From Lineus longissimus (Eukaryota > Nemertea > Pilidiophora > Heteronemertea > Lineidae), in NCBI RefSeq assembly GCF_910592395.1, contig NC_088308.1, positions 5,285,001 through 5,347,000 of the forward strand: 62,000 bases of DNA, given 5' to 3'. This document shows positions 13,091-25,400 of the stretch, piece after piece. The translations under genes and the position numbers were made by a program. The notes beneath the pieces are model-generated. The model was not told the DNA's origin. It made no database searches and was given only the letters and a program-made list of their open reading frames with translations. Numbering within the stretch: the stretch's first letter is position 1; every line of letters starts with the position of its first letter.

Positions 13091-13395
13091 ATGGCCATGA
13101 CACCCGACCCCACAGAGGATCATTACGTAGATATCCAACTTCTCCAAATTGTCCACATGGTTTTGAGCCGTTATGCAATGTTGTTACCAATTATTTTCGG
13201 CATCCCTGGAAATATCTTGACCGTATTCGTAGCAAACAGGAAACACAACCGTAAACTGTCTCCATGTGTCTACATGTGCGCTATGGGCGTGGTGGATACG
13301 TTGTTCCTGTTCGAGATCTTGTGGTATTACCTGATCTACAGGCGTGGAATCATTGATCATCTCCTGGAGAAACCTTCACGGGGTTTGGTGACAAA
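13091..13395 (+). CDS. GPCR exon 1 (N-terminus, TM1, TM2)
   Basis: It starts at ATG 13091 (MAMTPDP) and ends at donor GTAAGC at 13396 in phase 2. It encodes a short extracellular N-terminus, TM1 with GIPGN, the RKHNRKLSP intracellular loop and TM2 with its Asp. Confidence 0.85.
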
Positions 13396-15227
13396 GTAAG
13401 CAGAATATGATATAAATATTTGTCAGATAGAATACATGTCACTAGAAGGAGGCTTTTCCCGACTTATTATCGGTTTCTCTGACTTTATCCTGATTTATCC
13501 GACATTTCTCCGACATTATTGTCCGACTTTGTCCAAAAGGTCTGATTTTCAGAAAACCTGTTAAAAATAATAGGTTTCCGAAAATAGGTCAAAGGCCTTA
13601 GTTGAATGGGGTTAATGAGGTGTGATGCAAACACCCAGGGTAATCCTAGGTGTGAATACTAATTGGACTCTTGCATGTCACACATGGGTGCATCTGGGTT
13701 GGCCCACTCCATGTTCAAGCATAAGAGCCTTTTACCAAAACGGGCCTTACTTGATAAAGAAACAAAGCCTGCGATGAATTCAAGAAATTTCTGATGTACT
13801 GAACTGTATAATTTACAGTATTTACATGCATACTACAGACCAATGCCTACATGTATGTTGAATAACATAATGTATGGCTCTTAAAGTTCGAATTTGATGG
13901 TGCATTCTAGAAATGCTCGCCAAATATTCATGGTTTACAGTTAAAATGCGAAGTTCATCCTTTCCGGTTATACGATTTTCTGAAAATGCCAAAATAATAG
14001 TAGCGAACTTTAAAAAAAGATATTTGTGCTAAAGTGTTATCAGTTGTGTGTAAATAACTTAGAACAAAAGAAAATTACATAAAACTCAGTGTTTATTTTT
14101 GTTTTGCTTCCATATTACAGGTTTCATTTCTACGTCATCAACACCAGTAGCATCATATCAGGGCTATTTCTCTCAGGGATGTCCATCGACAGGTTGATAG
14201 CCGTCAGGTTCCCCATGGCTGCAGCCAGACTCTGTACCACAAAAAAGGCCAAAGTCGTAATCCTGTCATCAACAATATCTATAGCCGTGATTAATGTGCA
14301 GAGATTCTTCATGTTCGAATACATAGAAGACCTTGATGCAGGTGAGTTAGCTAAATTGCCCGACATAACACTCTCAGAAAATCAAGTTTGCCTTCCTCTG
14401 GTTGAAAAAAGGTTGCAGGAACGCCCACCGAAAGAACCCCACAAGTTGTCGGTTCGACAGCAGAAATTTCGCTGAAGAGAAGGCCTACAAATGAGATATG
14501 ATATATGCATCCAGCTACTTTAGTATTAGCTGAATGTCACTTCAGAAAAACCCGTTGTCCTATACGTAATGCACATCTAAGGATATCCTAAGTGGCATAA
14601 CATCCATAAAACTTCAGAACATTATTATACATTTTAAAACGGCAAACAACTATTGGTGTTTTGGAATTTTTTTAAACAGGAATTTCTAGAAATCCTCTCC
14701 CAGGGCATACTCCCCTAGAGAATAACATCTCCACTCTCCACTGTTTTAACCACCGTTAAATTAAAATTTCCAGTCGATATTCTATTGCAGGTCAACGAAT
14801 AATACGTTACAGCGCCCCCTATTGGGCAGAAACATTCTTGTCCCTCTTTAACATCATCATGGGAGCGGTATGTCCTTTTACCATCATCTGCGGAAGTAAT
14901 TTGATCATAATCATAGCAATGAGGAGAACGTCTGCAAGTAGGGCAAAACTGGAGGCAAAAGTGATTGAGCAAAATGCTCGCTTTCAAAAAGATACGCGGC
15001 ATCTTACAATAAGTCTGATGCTTGTCAGTGTGGCCTTTGTTATAACTAACCTCCCGTACAGAATATCCCCTCCCATTGTGGAGTCACCAGAAATCGCCGC
15101 GATTTACGACATGTCACAACTATACTGGAGACTGCGTTACGGTATTTTGGCATTTTCTACAGGTAACCTTTGGAATTGTAATTACGCAGTGAATTTTTAT
15201 CTCTATTGTATTGGAGGAGGGCGGTGA
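13091..15227 (+). CDS. class A (rhodopsin-like) orphan GPCR, three exons
   Basis: Coding exons 13091-13395, 14121-14341 and 14791-15227 join in phases 2 and 1 to give 320 residues with seven membrane segments. It should act at the plasma membrane as a G-protein-coupled receptor; the ligand is unknown, and a peptide is a guess from the family style. Visible motifs are GIPGN in TM1, an Asp in TM2, DRL in place of DRY after TM3, a conserved Pro in TM5, NLPY in TM6 and NYAVNFYLY in TM7 where NPxxY is usual. Oddities: no cysteine is visible before TM3 or in the second extracellular loop, so the usual disulfide is absent, and TM4 lacks the common Trp. The frame stops with TGA right after the GGGR that follows TM7, so helix 8 and the tail are missing. 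Confidence 0.85.
13456..13535 (+). repeat. degenerate short tandem repeat in GPCR intron 1
   Basis: Several imperfect copies of a TCCGACWTTATT-like unit of about 12-14 bp occur in the first GPCR intron. Confidence 0.45.
14121..14341 (+). CDS. GPCR exon 2 (TM3, TM4)
   Basis: The acceptor ATTACAG is followed by phase-2 coding sequence with TM3, the GMSIDRLIAVRFP motif and TM4. Donor GTGAGT follows at 14342 in phase 1. Reading through that donor gives an open frame to 14475, but only splicing to 14791 restores TM5-TM7 in frame. Confidence 0.85.
14791..15227 (+). CDS. GPCR exon 3 (TM5-TM7, early stop)
   Basis: The acceptor TATTGCAG precedes phase-1 coding sequence with TM5, a charged third loop, TM6 (NLPY) and TM7 (NFYLYCIGGGR), then TGA at 15225-15227. 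The frame beyond the TGA reads YRNDTR and runs into an AG|GTACGT donor match at 15245. The ancestral exon probably continued to that donor and on to a tail exon. Confidence 0.85.
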
Positions 15228-16312
15228 TATAGAAATGATACGAGGTACGTAATTGGACAAATCTTCCCATGTCGTTGATCGAGATGTGATTTGAAGTTCA
15301 TGTCTGGTCGGGCTTTCCTATTTTGTTGGTCTGAATAACATACATACTGGCGATATCAGGAGCATAGATTTCAAATATATCATCCCGAACTCCCGACACG
15401 GAATGCCAACGACGGCTATATAATTGGCTGGATTCGTACATATACATTGAATATTGGTTGGATAAAAAATAGCAACACTTCATTGGGCTTACAGGTGCAT
15501 GCAATACTACTAGATAGATTTGTGACTGTCATAATAATACTAAATATTTCACCCAGACAGTTGGGGGTTTCACCATGGTAGTTGACTGTCATGTCAGCAA
15601 CTTACTCTATTCGTGTGAGTATTGACATGATGCAGACACTGTTGAAACTTTCAAAATGAGTCACATGTAAACGATTTTTCGATTTGGTCATTTACATCAC
15701 ACAACAACGTTCTATGAACGCCCCGGGTGAACGCCAAGCCTTAAATTATTCACGAGAAAATATCCATATGCCAGTGGATAAAGGGCATTAGGCAATAAGT
15801 AACCAGAGTCCGGATAGGTAGTCACCGAGTTGTCAAATCGCGAAGTCTGGCGAAGTAACAGCCGCCTGGGCCTCCTTTCTCTGAATACGAGTTTACCGGT
15901 ACCCAGCGGAACTATAATTGTTTGGGTTTCAAATCGGATTACTCTTTGTCGTGTCGCGACTCAAACCGAATTGTCATTAGCCATCAGTTGAACGATTGCT
16001 GTAGAGGCTGCATGAAGAGCCAACAGCGCTGCTAATGACTATTTCTTCTCTTTCTCGATTCGGATCAAGACAGTGTAAAGTTTTTGTAATTGCAGGACGT
16101 CATTAAGAAACAAAACTGACATTGGTGTATAAAAATCGGTTGATTTCACTTTCAATGTTTTCAGATCGCTAAATCACTCACCGGTAGTGGTGACGCAAAC
16201 GTAGGAGAGTCAGGATGCGCACCATGTTGCAGTGGTTTAGTTCTTCCTATTTCTAAATCGTAGGACACGCTTATTCATTTTTTCACTTTGAAGGGCATTG
16301 TATGTTTTAAAA
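15228..16312. other. intergenic region between GPCR and PAN/Ig gene
   Basis: No coding segment is supported. It presumably holds the GPCR 3' end and the promoter and 5' UTR of the next gene, but no clear core promoter motif is visible. Confidence 0.5.
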
Positions 16313-16403
16313 ATGTCTGCAGTGTTCATTCGTGCGGTTATCACGCCCCTCGTGTTTGCCATTGGGTGGTTTGATGCTGAATTTACCACCGCCTCTCAAA
16401 CAG
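16313..16403 (+). CDS. PAN/Ig gene exon 1: signal peptide
   Basis: ATG at 16313 begins a 30-residue hydrophobic leader (MSAVFIRAVITPLVFAIGWF..) and the exon ends at donor GTAAGTG in phase 1. The match of leader, donor and downstream phase supports it as the first coding exon. Confidence 0.8.
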
Positions 16404-19400
16404 GTAAGTGAAGCTTTATTGATAAAATTCTTGCAAATAATAATCACTGAAGAAAAAAACTAATCTCAGTGTTTTCACATACAACGTTTTTCTATCAGAA
16501 CTGAAAGGATATTTTCATAACGTAAGATAAGAGGTACAGATGTATAAACCTGGCTTTCGTCTCTTGTTCATCTCCTGATCCACAGAGATGCACCATATGG
16601 CCATGTGGCCCACAAAAAATCACCTCTTGGATAAAAAATAACAAAGAAAAGAAAAAATCAACTCTTGGATAGTTTCACACACACACCTTGAACTGTTCTT
16701 TACCTTCGCAGTTAACATCTGCGAGTTTAACCAAACCGTCGGCGTCACCTGTCCTGGACATATCATACACACCAAACACAGTGTCACTCTCGTCGAATGT
16801 CAAGTCAGTTGCAGCAACCTGATCCACTGTCTAAGCTTCGAGTATCTACATGGAACCTGTCAACTGAAGAATCACATTTGTTCTGAGAAAGAAATGAGGG
16901 CGAAGACAGGCTCTAACACGAACGTCAAAGCAGGTAAATGATGGATTTAATCAGCTAAGTTGATCATACATAAGTCCTGAAAAAGATTTCAACCACGTAT
17001 TTGGTGCATTGAAAAACTGGGTATACTCGAAATGTCAAGTGGCCACATGAATTTATTCCTGTATCGCTGAGCAACATCCTGCTCAATGGTCTCTTCCATG
17101 CACATCTGTAAAATTTATCTTTGAGCAATACATGAAGGCATGCAGGTGGCCTTTTCCAACACAGCAGTAACATATGTCACTACGAACTAGGCGTGGAGGA
17201 GGCCTTTTCAATCACATTAGCGACATTTGTCACTGAGCAATAGGCATGCAGACGGCCTCTCCCAACACAGTAGTAACATATGTCATTGGGAACTAGACAT
17301 GCAGGTCTGGAGACCTTTTCAATCACATTAGTAACATTTGTCACTGAGCAATAGGCATGTGTCCCTTCCGTCACAGCCGTCACACTTACATGTATATGCT
17401 GAGAAGTTGACAACGCGTTTGTTTCCGCGAACAATATATACACTTCTGGCCTCTTTCACTACATCAGTAACATTTACCATTTCTCTCTTACAGAATACTG
17501 TCCATTGCCAAAAGGTATGTGGTCCATTGTATTCCCAAGAAAAAGAGTACCGAAATGTGTTAAAGAAACTATCAAACAACTTCTAGGATTGCCTTTACCC
17601 TCCTACTTCTGAGAGTTGTCGAAATACTATATGTGTCTAAATGGTTGTGAATCAAAACCAAAGAATGGTTCTTTTGACAAAAAGGAACTGAGTGTGTTCA
17701 CCAATCTTTTTCAATTTTCCTTTTACTCTGAGGTTCTGCATGGGTGGTGGATATATTTCCGCATATCATCTTATTCACAGAAGTGTGGCGAAGTTCTCAC
17801 AGATTTCTTTCTTTCATAGGAAGGAGATGCACTTACAAGGAAAGACCTGGTTTGTGTAGACATCTTATTTTCAAGACAATAAATGGCATTGAGGATTGGA
17901 CCTGCATGACAGAGTGTAGCAACACCATTGATTGCCTAGGATTCTCCTACTCCATCCACCCCACAAGTAGACGTTGTCAATTACAACGCTATGCTTGTAC
18001 AGAGGTACAGCTGACGAGTACTGATGATACCGACTTTCGTCACTTTACAAAAGAAGACTGTGAGGAGGCTTCGTCTTCAGGTATTGGGGCTTGCTATAAA
18101 GTATTCACGAAATTTCCTTATACAGTGGCATAACCATTATTTAAAGGAATGTCTGAGAATGCTTCAACGTATGACTTGTAAATCTTCGGGTCATAATCTA
18201 AATGATTAGGGGAGGACAATGATGGCCTTTGATGCGTCGTACCTCATTAAAAGTTCACATTCTTCGTTTTGTTAACGATTCCATTAAATTCCTCATCTTC
18301 AAAACAGACGACGGACAGAGTCAGTGGATAAATCACTTGGTACTTTTGTTTTACTTTGCCATAAAGAAAATATTCTTTATGTTACCACTGACCTTTATAA
18401 CTCTTCGTCTGTTTATAACTGCTTTTGTAATCAAATACATGTACTTTCAGATTCAGGTTGCAAGTTTGAGAGGTCCTACTCAGTGTGCGGTTACCATAGT
18501 GTCGATATGCTGGCTAATATTCACTGGAAGTCCTGTGAAATGGAGTGTTCCTTAAGACAGGATTGTCAACAATTCATAATTGATGGAGGCAAGCGATGCT
18601 GGCTTAAGGACCGCATCTGCCCAAAAAATGAATTACTAAATGTTGGCAACAGGCTTTATAATTCATTCACAAAATCAGGTAAAGTCAAGCACTTGACTCC
18701 CAGTCTCGAAGGTTACTGTAACTATTCATGTACTGGAATTGAACCCTTCCTTTGACAATCTAATCAAAATTAACCCGTTACGGTCACAAAATGTTGTTGA
18801 CTTTTCCTATGACAAGAAAATGTAGATAGACGTCGCTAATTTATAAATTGATACTGCAGTGCAGTCGTAACTATTCTTTACTTTAGGAAAGTGCGTTTCG
18901 GGAAAGACATGCACATACACCAAAAGATTCGCGCTCTGCAAAAGTGCATCCTTCAAGACCATGAAGGCCGTTTCATTGGAAGGCTGCATGGCGGCGTGCA
19001 CTAAGCGACACAGTTGCCTATTCCTTCAATACAGAAATAAAGTGTGTGGCTTATTTTCCAAAGCTTGCGCTGATGCATTGTTGACAGAAATAGATAACAA
19101 GGCGAACAAGATGTACACCAAGGACGGTGAGTATCAAGTGCAGAATTCTGATACCGAAAAAGGCGTGTTACTGTGCCCAACTACGCATGTTACAGAACCG
19201 AAATAGGCAAGTAACAGAAACGAAATAGATGTTTTTGTCATACAAGTATGTTTGATGAACCAAATGTATTTAAGCATGTTCCATAATCAAAATCAGCATT
19301 GTTTCAAAACCGAAAAAAAAAATTTACCACAACCAAAATCGGCCCAAAACAGAGCCGATATGAATATTTCGAATACCAACTACCATGTCACTGAACCGAA

Positions 19401-22400
19401 ATCGCTTTTAATATTATACTAGTACACGTATGCTGTTTTATATTTAACATTCATGTCTTTTACAGAGAAAAACTGTTCGGAGCAAGAAAGACAGCCTTGT
19501 GACTTCAAAATGGAGTACGGATATTGTTCAGCCAGCAACCTTAAAACTGGCTGGCCATCTGTTTCCCTAGAGTTCTGCATGACCGAATGTAGTAGGTCGA
19601 TCGACTGTTTGAGTATTTATTACACGAAGGAGAGAGCATGTCATCTTAAAATAAAGGTCTGCTCTGATTCAGAGCTGACGCAAAAGACAGTACTAGATCA
19701 GAAACAGTACGCTAAAACAGGTAAACAACTCCAGTTATCAATAATTACTGGCGAATTATTTGTGACGAGCAAGGCGTGGTCCCATCACCACAAGTTTTCT
19801 GAATGATTCAGAAGACGCGTTAGCTCTCGATCATTAATTGACTTCATTCTTCAACTTATTTTTATCATTCCCAGGAGAAACCATCAGCAATCGTTAATAA
19901 TAATCAATAGCTTTGGAACGCTTGTACGTTGTTTGACTCACCAGTATCAGTGCCGATAAAGCAACAAGACGTAAGAGATTTTTGTTCCTTCTTTTCTGAA
20001 ATTGACCAATTATGGTAGGCCTAGATGTAAAAGGTATGTGTAAACAAATTGTATCATTGATAGAATTCTAAACGACATATTTCCTTCTAGATTCCTGCCC
20101 GCTGCCTTTTGGTAAGTGATAACTGATATATATTTAATTTCAAATCATATCATTTATAGCTTATTGACTTGCTTTGGTTGAAACTTGCATTTTCATTGTC
20201 ACTTTCTGATACACGTATTATAATTATACGTAAAGCCCGGGCTTCTAAGTGATGCAAACATCGTAGATTCTTACAAAGAAGTTGGGTCGGCGACCTTTAT
20301 GTTTGACAATACTTACCGTAATTATACATGTACAAGTACTTGATTAAGACCATCAATTAGACCACTATTCGTTGATCATGTAATGATTTGCTTACTTGTA
20401 GGGAAGAAGTGCAAATATAACGAAACCACCGGGTATTACTGCACAGGCGGTGGTTTCCGAACACTTACAGCAGTTGAGGTTGAGACCTGCGAGAGCGAAT
20501 GTTCAAACGATCCGGACTGTGAAGTGTTCACCTACGAGGAGGGCATCAAAATAAACTGCCGGCTTTATCCCTCTTGCCCAGCACATCAACGTCTAAAACA
20601 CGCCGACTATCGATATTTCACGAAAGTGGAATGTGAGGATGCCACAACAGAAGGTAAGTCAGCCTAATGATTCTTCTTACCGTTAGAAGAAGATAGATCC
20701 AGGTTAATACATCAAGATGTAGCTAGCAAGAAAATCACTTTCACTTTCAATATATCTATAAAGAATATTACATTGTATATTCGTTATCAGTAAAGCAAAA
20801 TAAGCATCATTTTAATCTTCATATTTCTTTTTCAAATCTGCGTATTACTTGTTTGTAAACATCATGGCATCAAGAGAATTGACATTATCCAAGATTTTAA
20901 GTTTAAAGTGGAAGGGAACATGCTTGGAGTGGGAGGAGAAATCGTGACCTATTTGTAGATATCCAACCATTTCGAGAATTTACTTATCAAATGCTTTAGT
21001 AAGTAGAGGGGGCATGCAAGGGGAAGAAGAAGGAGTAATTTCGTATTGTCACTATCCCGTCAAATACCAGCTGTCTTGAAAACTTCTACCGGCGCTAGGA
21101 GACAAAAGATTTAACATTAAACTGTTATATTCTTCCTTTTCTATATAATGAAGATACAAAGTGGCTAAGATTTGCTTTTTTAGATTCAACTTGCAAGTTT
21201 GAGAGGTCCTACTCAAACTGTGCTGGCCACGTAGTTCACGAACTGTTGTCAGTTTACCAGAAGACCTGCGAAATGGAGTGCTCATTGAGACAAGACTGTC
21301 AACAGTTCCTCTATAGATCCAACTCATGCTGGCTCAAGGACCGTGTCTGTCCAAAAAACGAGACGATATATGTTGGAAATAAGCTTTATAACACATTTAC
21401 AAAAGCATGTAGGTCGTATTCTCTTTCTTAGTTGTTTTTGTTTGTTTAATATTCTGTACAATTTTGTATCGTCCATCGTCAAAAAACGTGTCAGTTCAGA
21501 ATTTTGTTTAATGTTTAATAGTAATGCAGTACGTTTGGACCTCGATTTACCTGACTGCGGAGTATTCTCTCAACAGCGTCTAGTCCTTTAAGTAGGTGTA
21601 GGGGTAGGGTAGGGCGGGGTTAGGATTTGGGGTCAAAAGTGAAATGAGGACTGCGGTCGGAATTGCCTGTGTGGTAACGGTTTTGATTTTTCTCCATATG
21701 TCAGTGTTCCCAAACAATAGACAAACTAGAGAGACTATCACTTTTTGATATGGGGTAAAACAGGAAAAACATGTAAATGTGCATTTCAGCGTTCCAAAAC
21801 AGGGGAATTACTCAGAGTTTGAAACACTCAAAAACGTTCGCCGGTACTAACGTAAAAACACCGGCGTAAAATCGGATAGGAAGAGGCCGACTAAGTAACG
21901 TTTTGAAGAACACGTTTCTTAATATAATGAAAATCCGGCCCCCTAAATCCAAAATCTTCTTTTTTCAGCAAATTGCAGTTCGGGGAAGACTTGCACATAC
22001 ACGAAGAGGTTCGCGTTGTGCCCGAGAGGTTCCTTTAAGACCATTCCCACTGTTACATTGGAGGGTTGTGAGGCAGAATGCACCAAACGTCGCTCGTGCC
22101 TTTCCTTTGCTTATAGATCAGAAAACTGTGTTTTATACAACATAGGGTGTTCCAATGCGACGTTGACAAAAATAGGTAATACCGAGTACAAACTATATAC
22201 AAAGGATGGTGAGTTTAAATCTTCACATCTGTTTTTAAGGGGGAGGTGGGAGCTCAGGCCACAATCTCACACACTTCGCATTACGTACCTTGTGCATAAA
22301 GCATCATTCACGGGGTAATCCTGGTCCATATATTTATTGTCCATGTAAATAAGATGACTAAGATTTACGAATTAAGGGATAAGTTTCAGCAGTGATCTTG

Positions 22401-25400
22401 CGCATCATGTGCATTTTGAGACAAATGTAATTCAGAAGAATAATGCACCTGAAACTTCGTAATTCGATTTTGATAAAGCTCAAGTTGTTTTCTCTTATCC
22501 CGTATTAAACTCTCCACTGCATGTGCCCGTGGAAAAAAATACCGTAGAACCTCTCTATTAAGGACACCCTCGGGACTGACAAGTGCTGTCCTTAATAGAG
22601 AGGTGTCCTGATTAGAGATGTCAAATTGAATGGAAACAACCAATTTAGGACCAAACCTAGTGTCCTTAATAGCGAGGTTGTCCTTAATAGAGAGGTGTCC
22701 ACTAGCAGAGGTTCCACTGTATATGCAGTACATTTTAACATTCAAGTCGCAAAAATCCAAAATGGAGACTGCTCTCGATCGACGATTTTCAGGTTTCAGT
22801 AGATTTCTTTACCAGAGTCATTTTTCTCGTGCCCGATCTCTTGTTCTGTTCCTTCAACAGATAGAAACTGTTCGGAACAAAAGAGAAAGCCATGCGACTT
22901 CCAAATGGAGATAGGATGTTGTGGAGTAGCCAAGTTGAGATTCTGGAAGGACGTCTCTCTTGAGTTCTGCAAGTTAGAATGCAGCCGGTTGATCGACTGT
23001 TCGACTTTTTGTTACGACAAATTACGGCAATGCTCTCTCTGGCGAGGGATTTGTTCAAATGCACAGCGGAGTCGTCAAACAAATTTCGACAACAAGCAGT
23101 ATACGAAAGCAGGTAAGTACAAATGCACAACTATTTGGCCACAATTACACGTTTTGAGTCAAACTGGTAACACGTCCGCTTCAATAAGAATTATGTGTTG
23201 CTGAACTAACCTAATGTAAAGTATCATATATCATTGTCAATCCAATGAAAGAACATTTTCTTGTTCTCGATATTTCGTGTTCTGCGGAGGAAAGATATCC
23301 CCTCCACAACATCTTTCCCATCCCGGTCACTCGGTATAGCTGACGCAATAGAAGAATATGTCAGTAGGATAAAGTGTCCGGGAACAAGCGCTTTTGATAC
23401 TGTATATGATCAATTGAAGGACTGGTGTTTCCATTAAACCATACATTAATATATCACTATTTACAATAGATTAGGAGACTTTTCAGTGAGACATTCAAAG
23501 CATTTACACCCGCACTCTAGTTAGATTCACCGATATTGTATTTTGCTCCCTTTAAATGACTGATTAGTTCACTTTACCTTTAGATTCATGCCCCGTGCCG
23601 TTTGGTAAGTATTTTTCTCACAAGCTTCGTTGAGATTAGACACGCCGGTGAAATCTGAATGTCCTCTGAGCTTTTTAAGCACTATAAGTTGAATCGTTTG
23701 TGTATGTCCTCAACTATTCGATCCTCAGATCATCAGATTTGCAGATGGCTCCAATCAAACCTCATGCGGCATTGAATTGGCCGATCTTAAAGAGCATTGC
23801 TATTGACAAAGTCATTATCATGCGATGAATCTCGTAAATTGGTTGCAAACAGGCCCTATACGTGTATCTGTATTTTGATGCACAAAATGCGATGAATTTC
23901 TTGCAGGGTATAGCTGTACTTACAACAACACCGCTGGTTACACCTGCACGGGAACCGTAAACCCGGTGCATCCGCAAGTCGAGCTTGAGACATGCACGAC
24001 CGAGTGCGATAACGAAGTAGATTGCCAAGGATTCACCTACGAACATAGCAGCCGAAGATGTGAGCGTTGGCGTTCCTGCACGCAGAAATCTGACGCCAAG
24101 TCTCATTATCATATTAAAGAAGTCTGCAGGGAAATTACATCTTTCGGTCAGTATGAGTGGCTTTTCTGACAGTAGGCCTACATTTGTACTTCAGTTGACC
24201 TTTATCCTTTGTATGCGTTTTTCCACTGACATCGGCATGGGCATCAGGTGTTAGGAAGTTGCCACTGAAGTGGATCGAACTGGATACAAACGAAGTATCT
24301 CTCAATGTCCGGAACTCAAGCCACTCACATGCCAATTCATCGAAGGTGTGCGTCAATCCTTAAAGTCCCCGCCTTCAAAAAGAGGGATACAGACGCACAA
24401 CGCCGATAGATCGGCATGGCCACTCACCATCCCATTCCAATTAGCTTAAATTGCGTCAAGTACTTGTATACATCATGATCGCGCAAGATTTCGGGTGGAC
24501 AGAAAAAAGCAATGAACGAGAGGGCAGATGTGTATAACTCATTATCAAAAGCCTTCGATTATTAATAGTAGGCAGTTTCAAAAATGTATACAAATAAAGA
24601 TTTACAACGATTGTGATTGGAGACATGCGATACTTGATACAATATCACCATAAAAATATATAGAGGACGAACAGATTTCCCAAACATCCCTCAATTAAAC
24701 AAATTTGAAAATATATTCAGCCAGAAGTATTATATAACATGTTTCTGCTCGTGACATCGTATGGAGTATTCTAATTTGCTTGATGGTTAAATGAATACAA
24801 TCCATTTCTTTGTAGATGGGCAATGCCAATATAATCGCACCTATGGCGAATGTGTTGGTTATGGCTTTAATGTGCTACCCGTCTCCCTGACTCGTGTCCA
24901 TCCCCACTCATGCATGATGGAATGCTACAAGAGAAGAGACTGCAGGGCCTTCGTGTTCGTGAATGGAATTTGTTACTTTAAGGGCAGAGACTGCCCAGAG
25001 AAGGAGATGAAATATGTCGGAAATAGAATGTACTCAACGTTCGGAAAGCAAGGTACGTTTTCGATATGTTTATGTCGTCAAAGCTGCCCAAGAAATTTAG
25101 AGGAATGAGGTGATATTAGCAGGTCACGACATGAATGACTTTAAGCTACCCTTAATTCGCTATTTTTTTAATTTGAAATGAAGAATTGAAGAAATTACCA
25201 GAGTAAACCCCAGAACTACTTTCGAAAGCAGTGACGTGTTGACTCATTATAACACAGGGGCGTTTTGGTATGGTAATATTTTGCGACCGAGGGTGGCTGT
25301 TACACCGCTGTCCTAATTATACACCTTTCCAGAAATGGGGCGCTGAGTGTCCGAAATAGTGATGTCATAAGGGGAAACTAGGCCTTATGGTGGAGGGACA

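Noticed and set aside
17040-17490. CRISPR-like periodic repeat
   Set aside because: Whole units repeat without unique spacers and the sequence is a eukaryotic intron.
21595-21640. Telomere-like GGTTAGG/TAGGG stretch
   Set aside because: Short and irregular; just a G-rich stretch.
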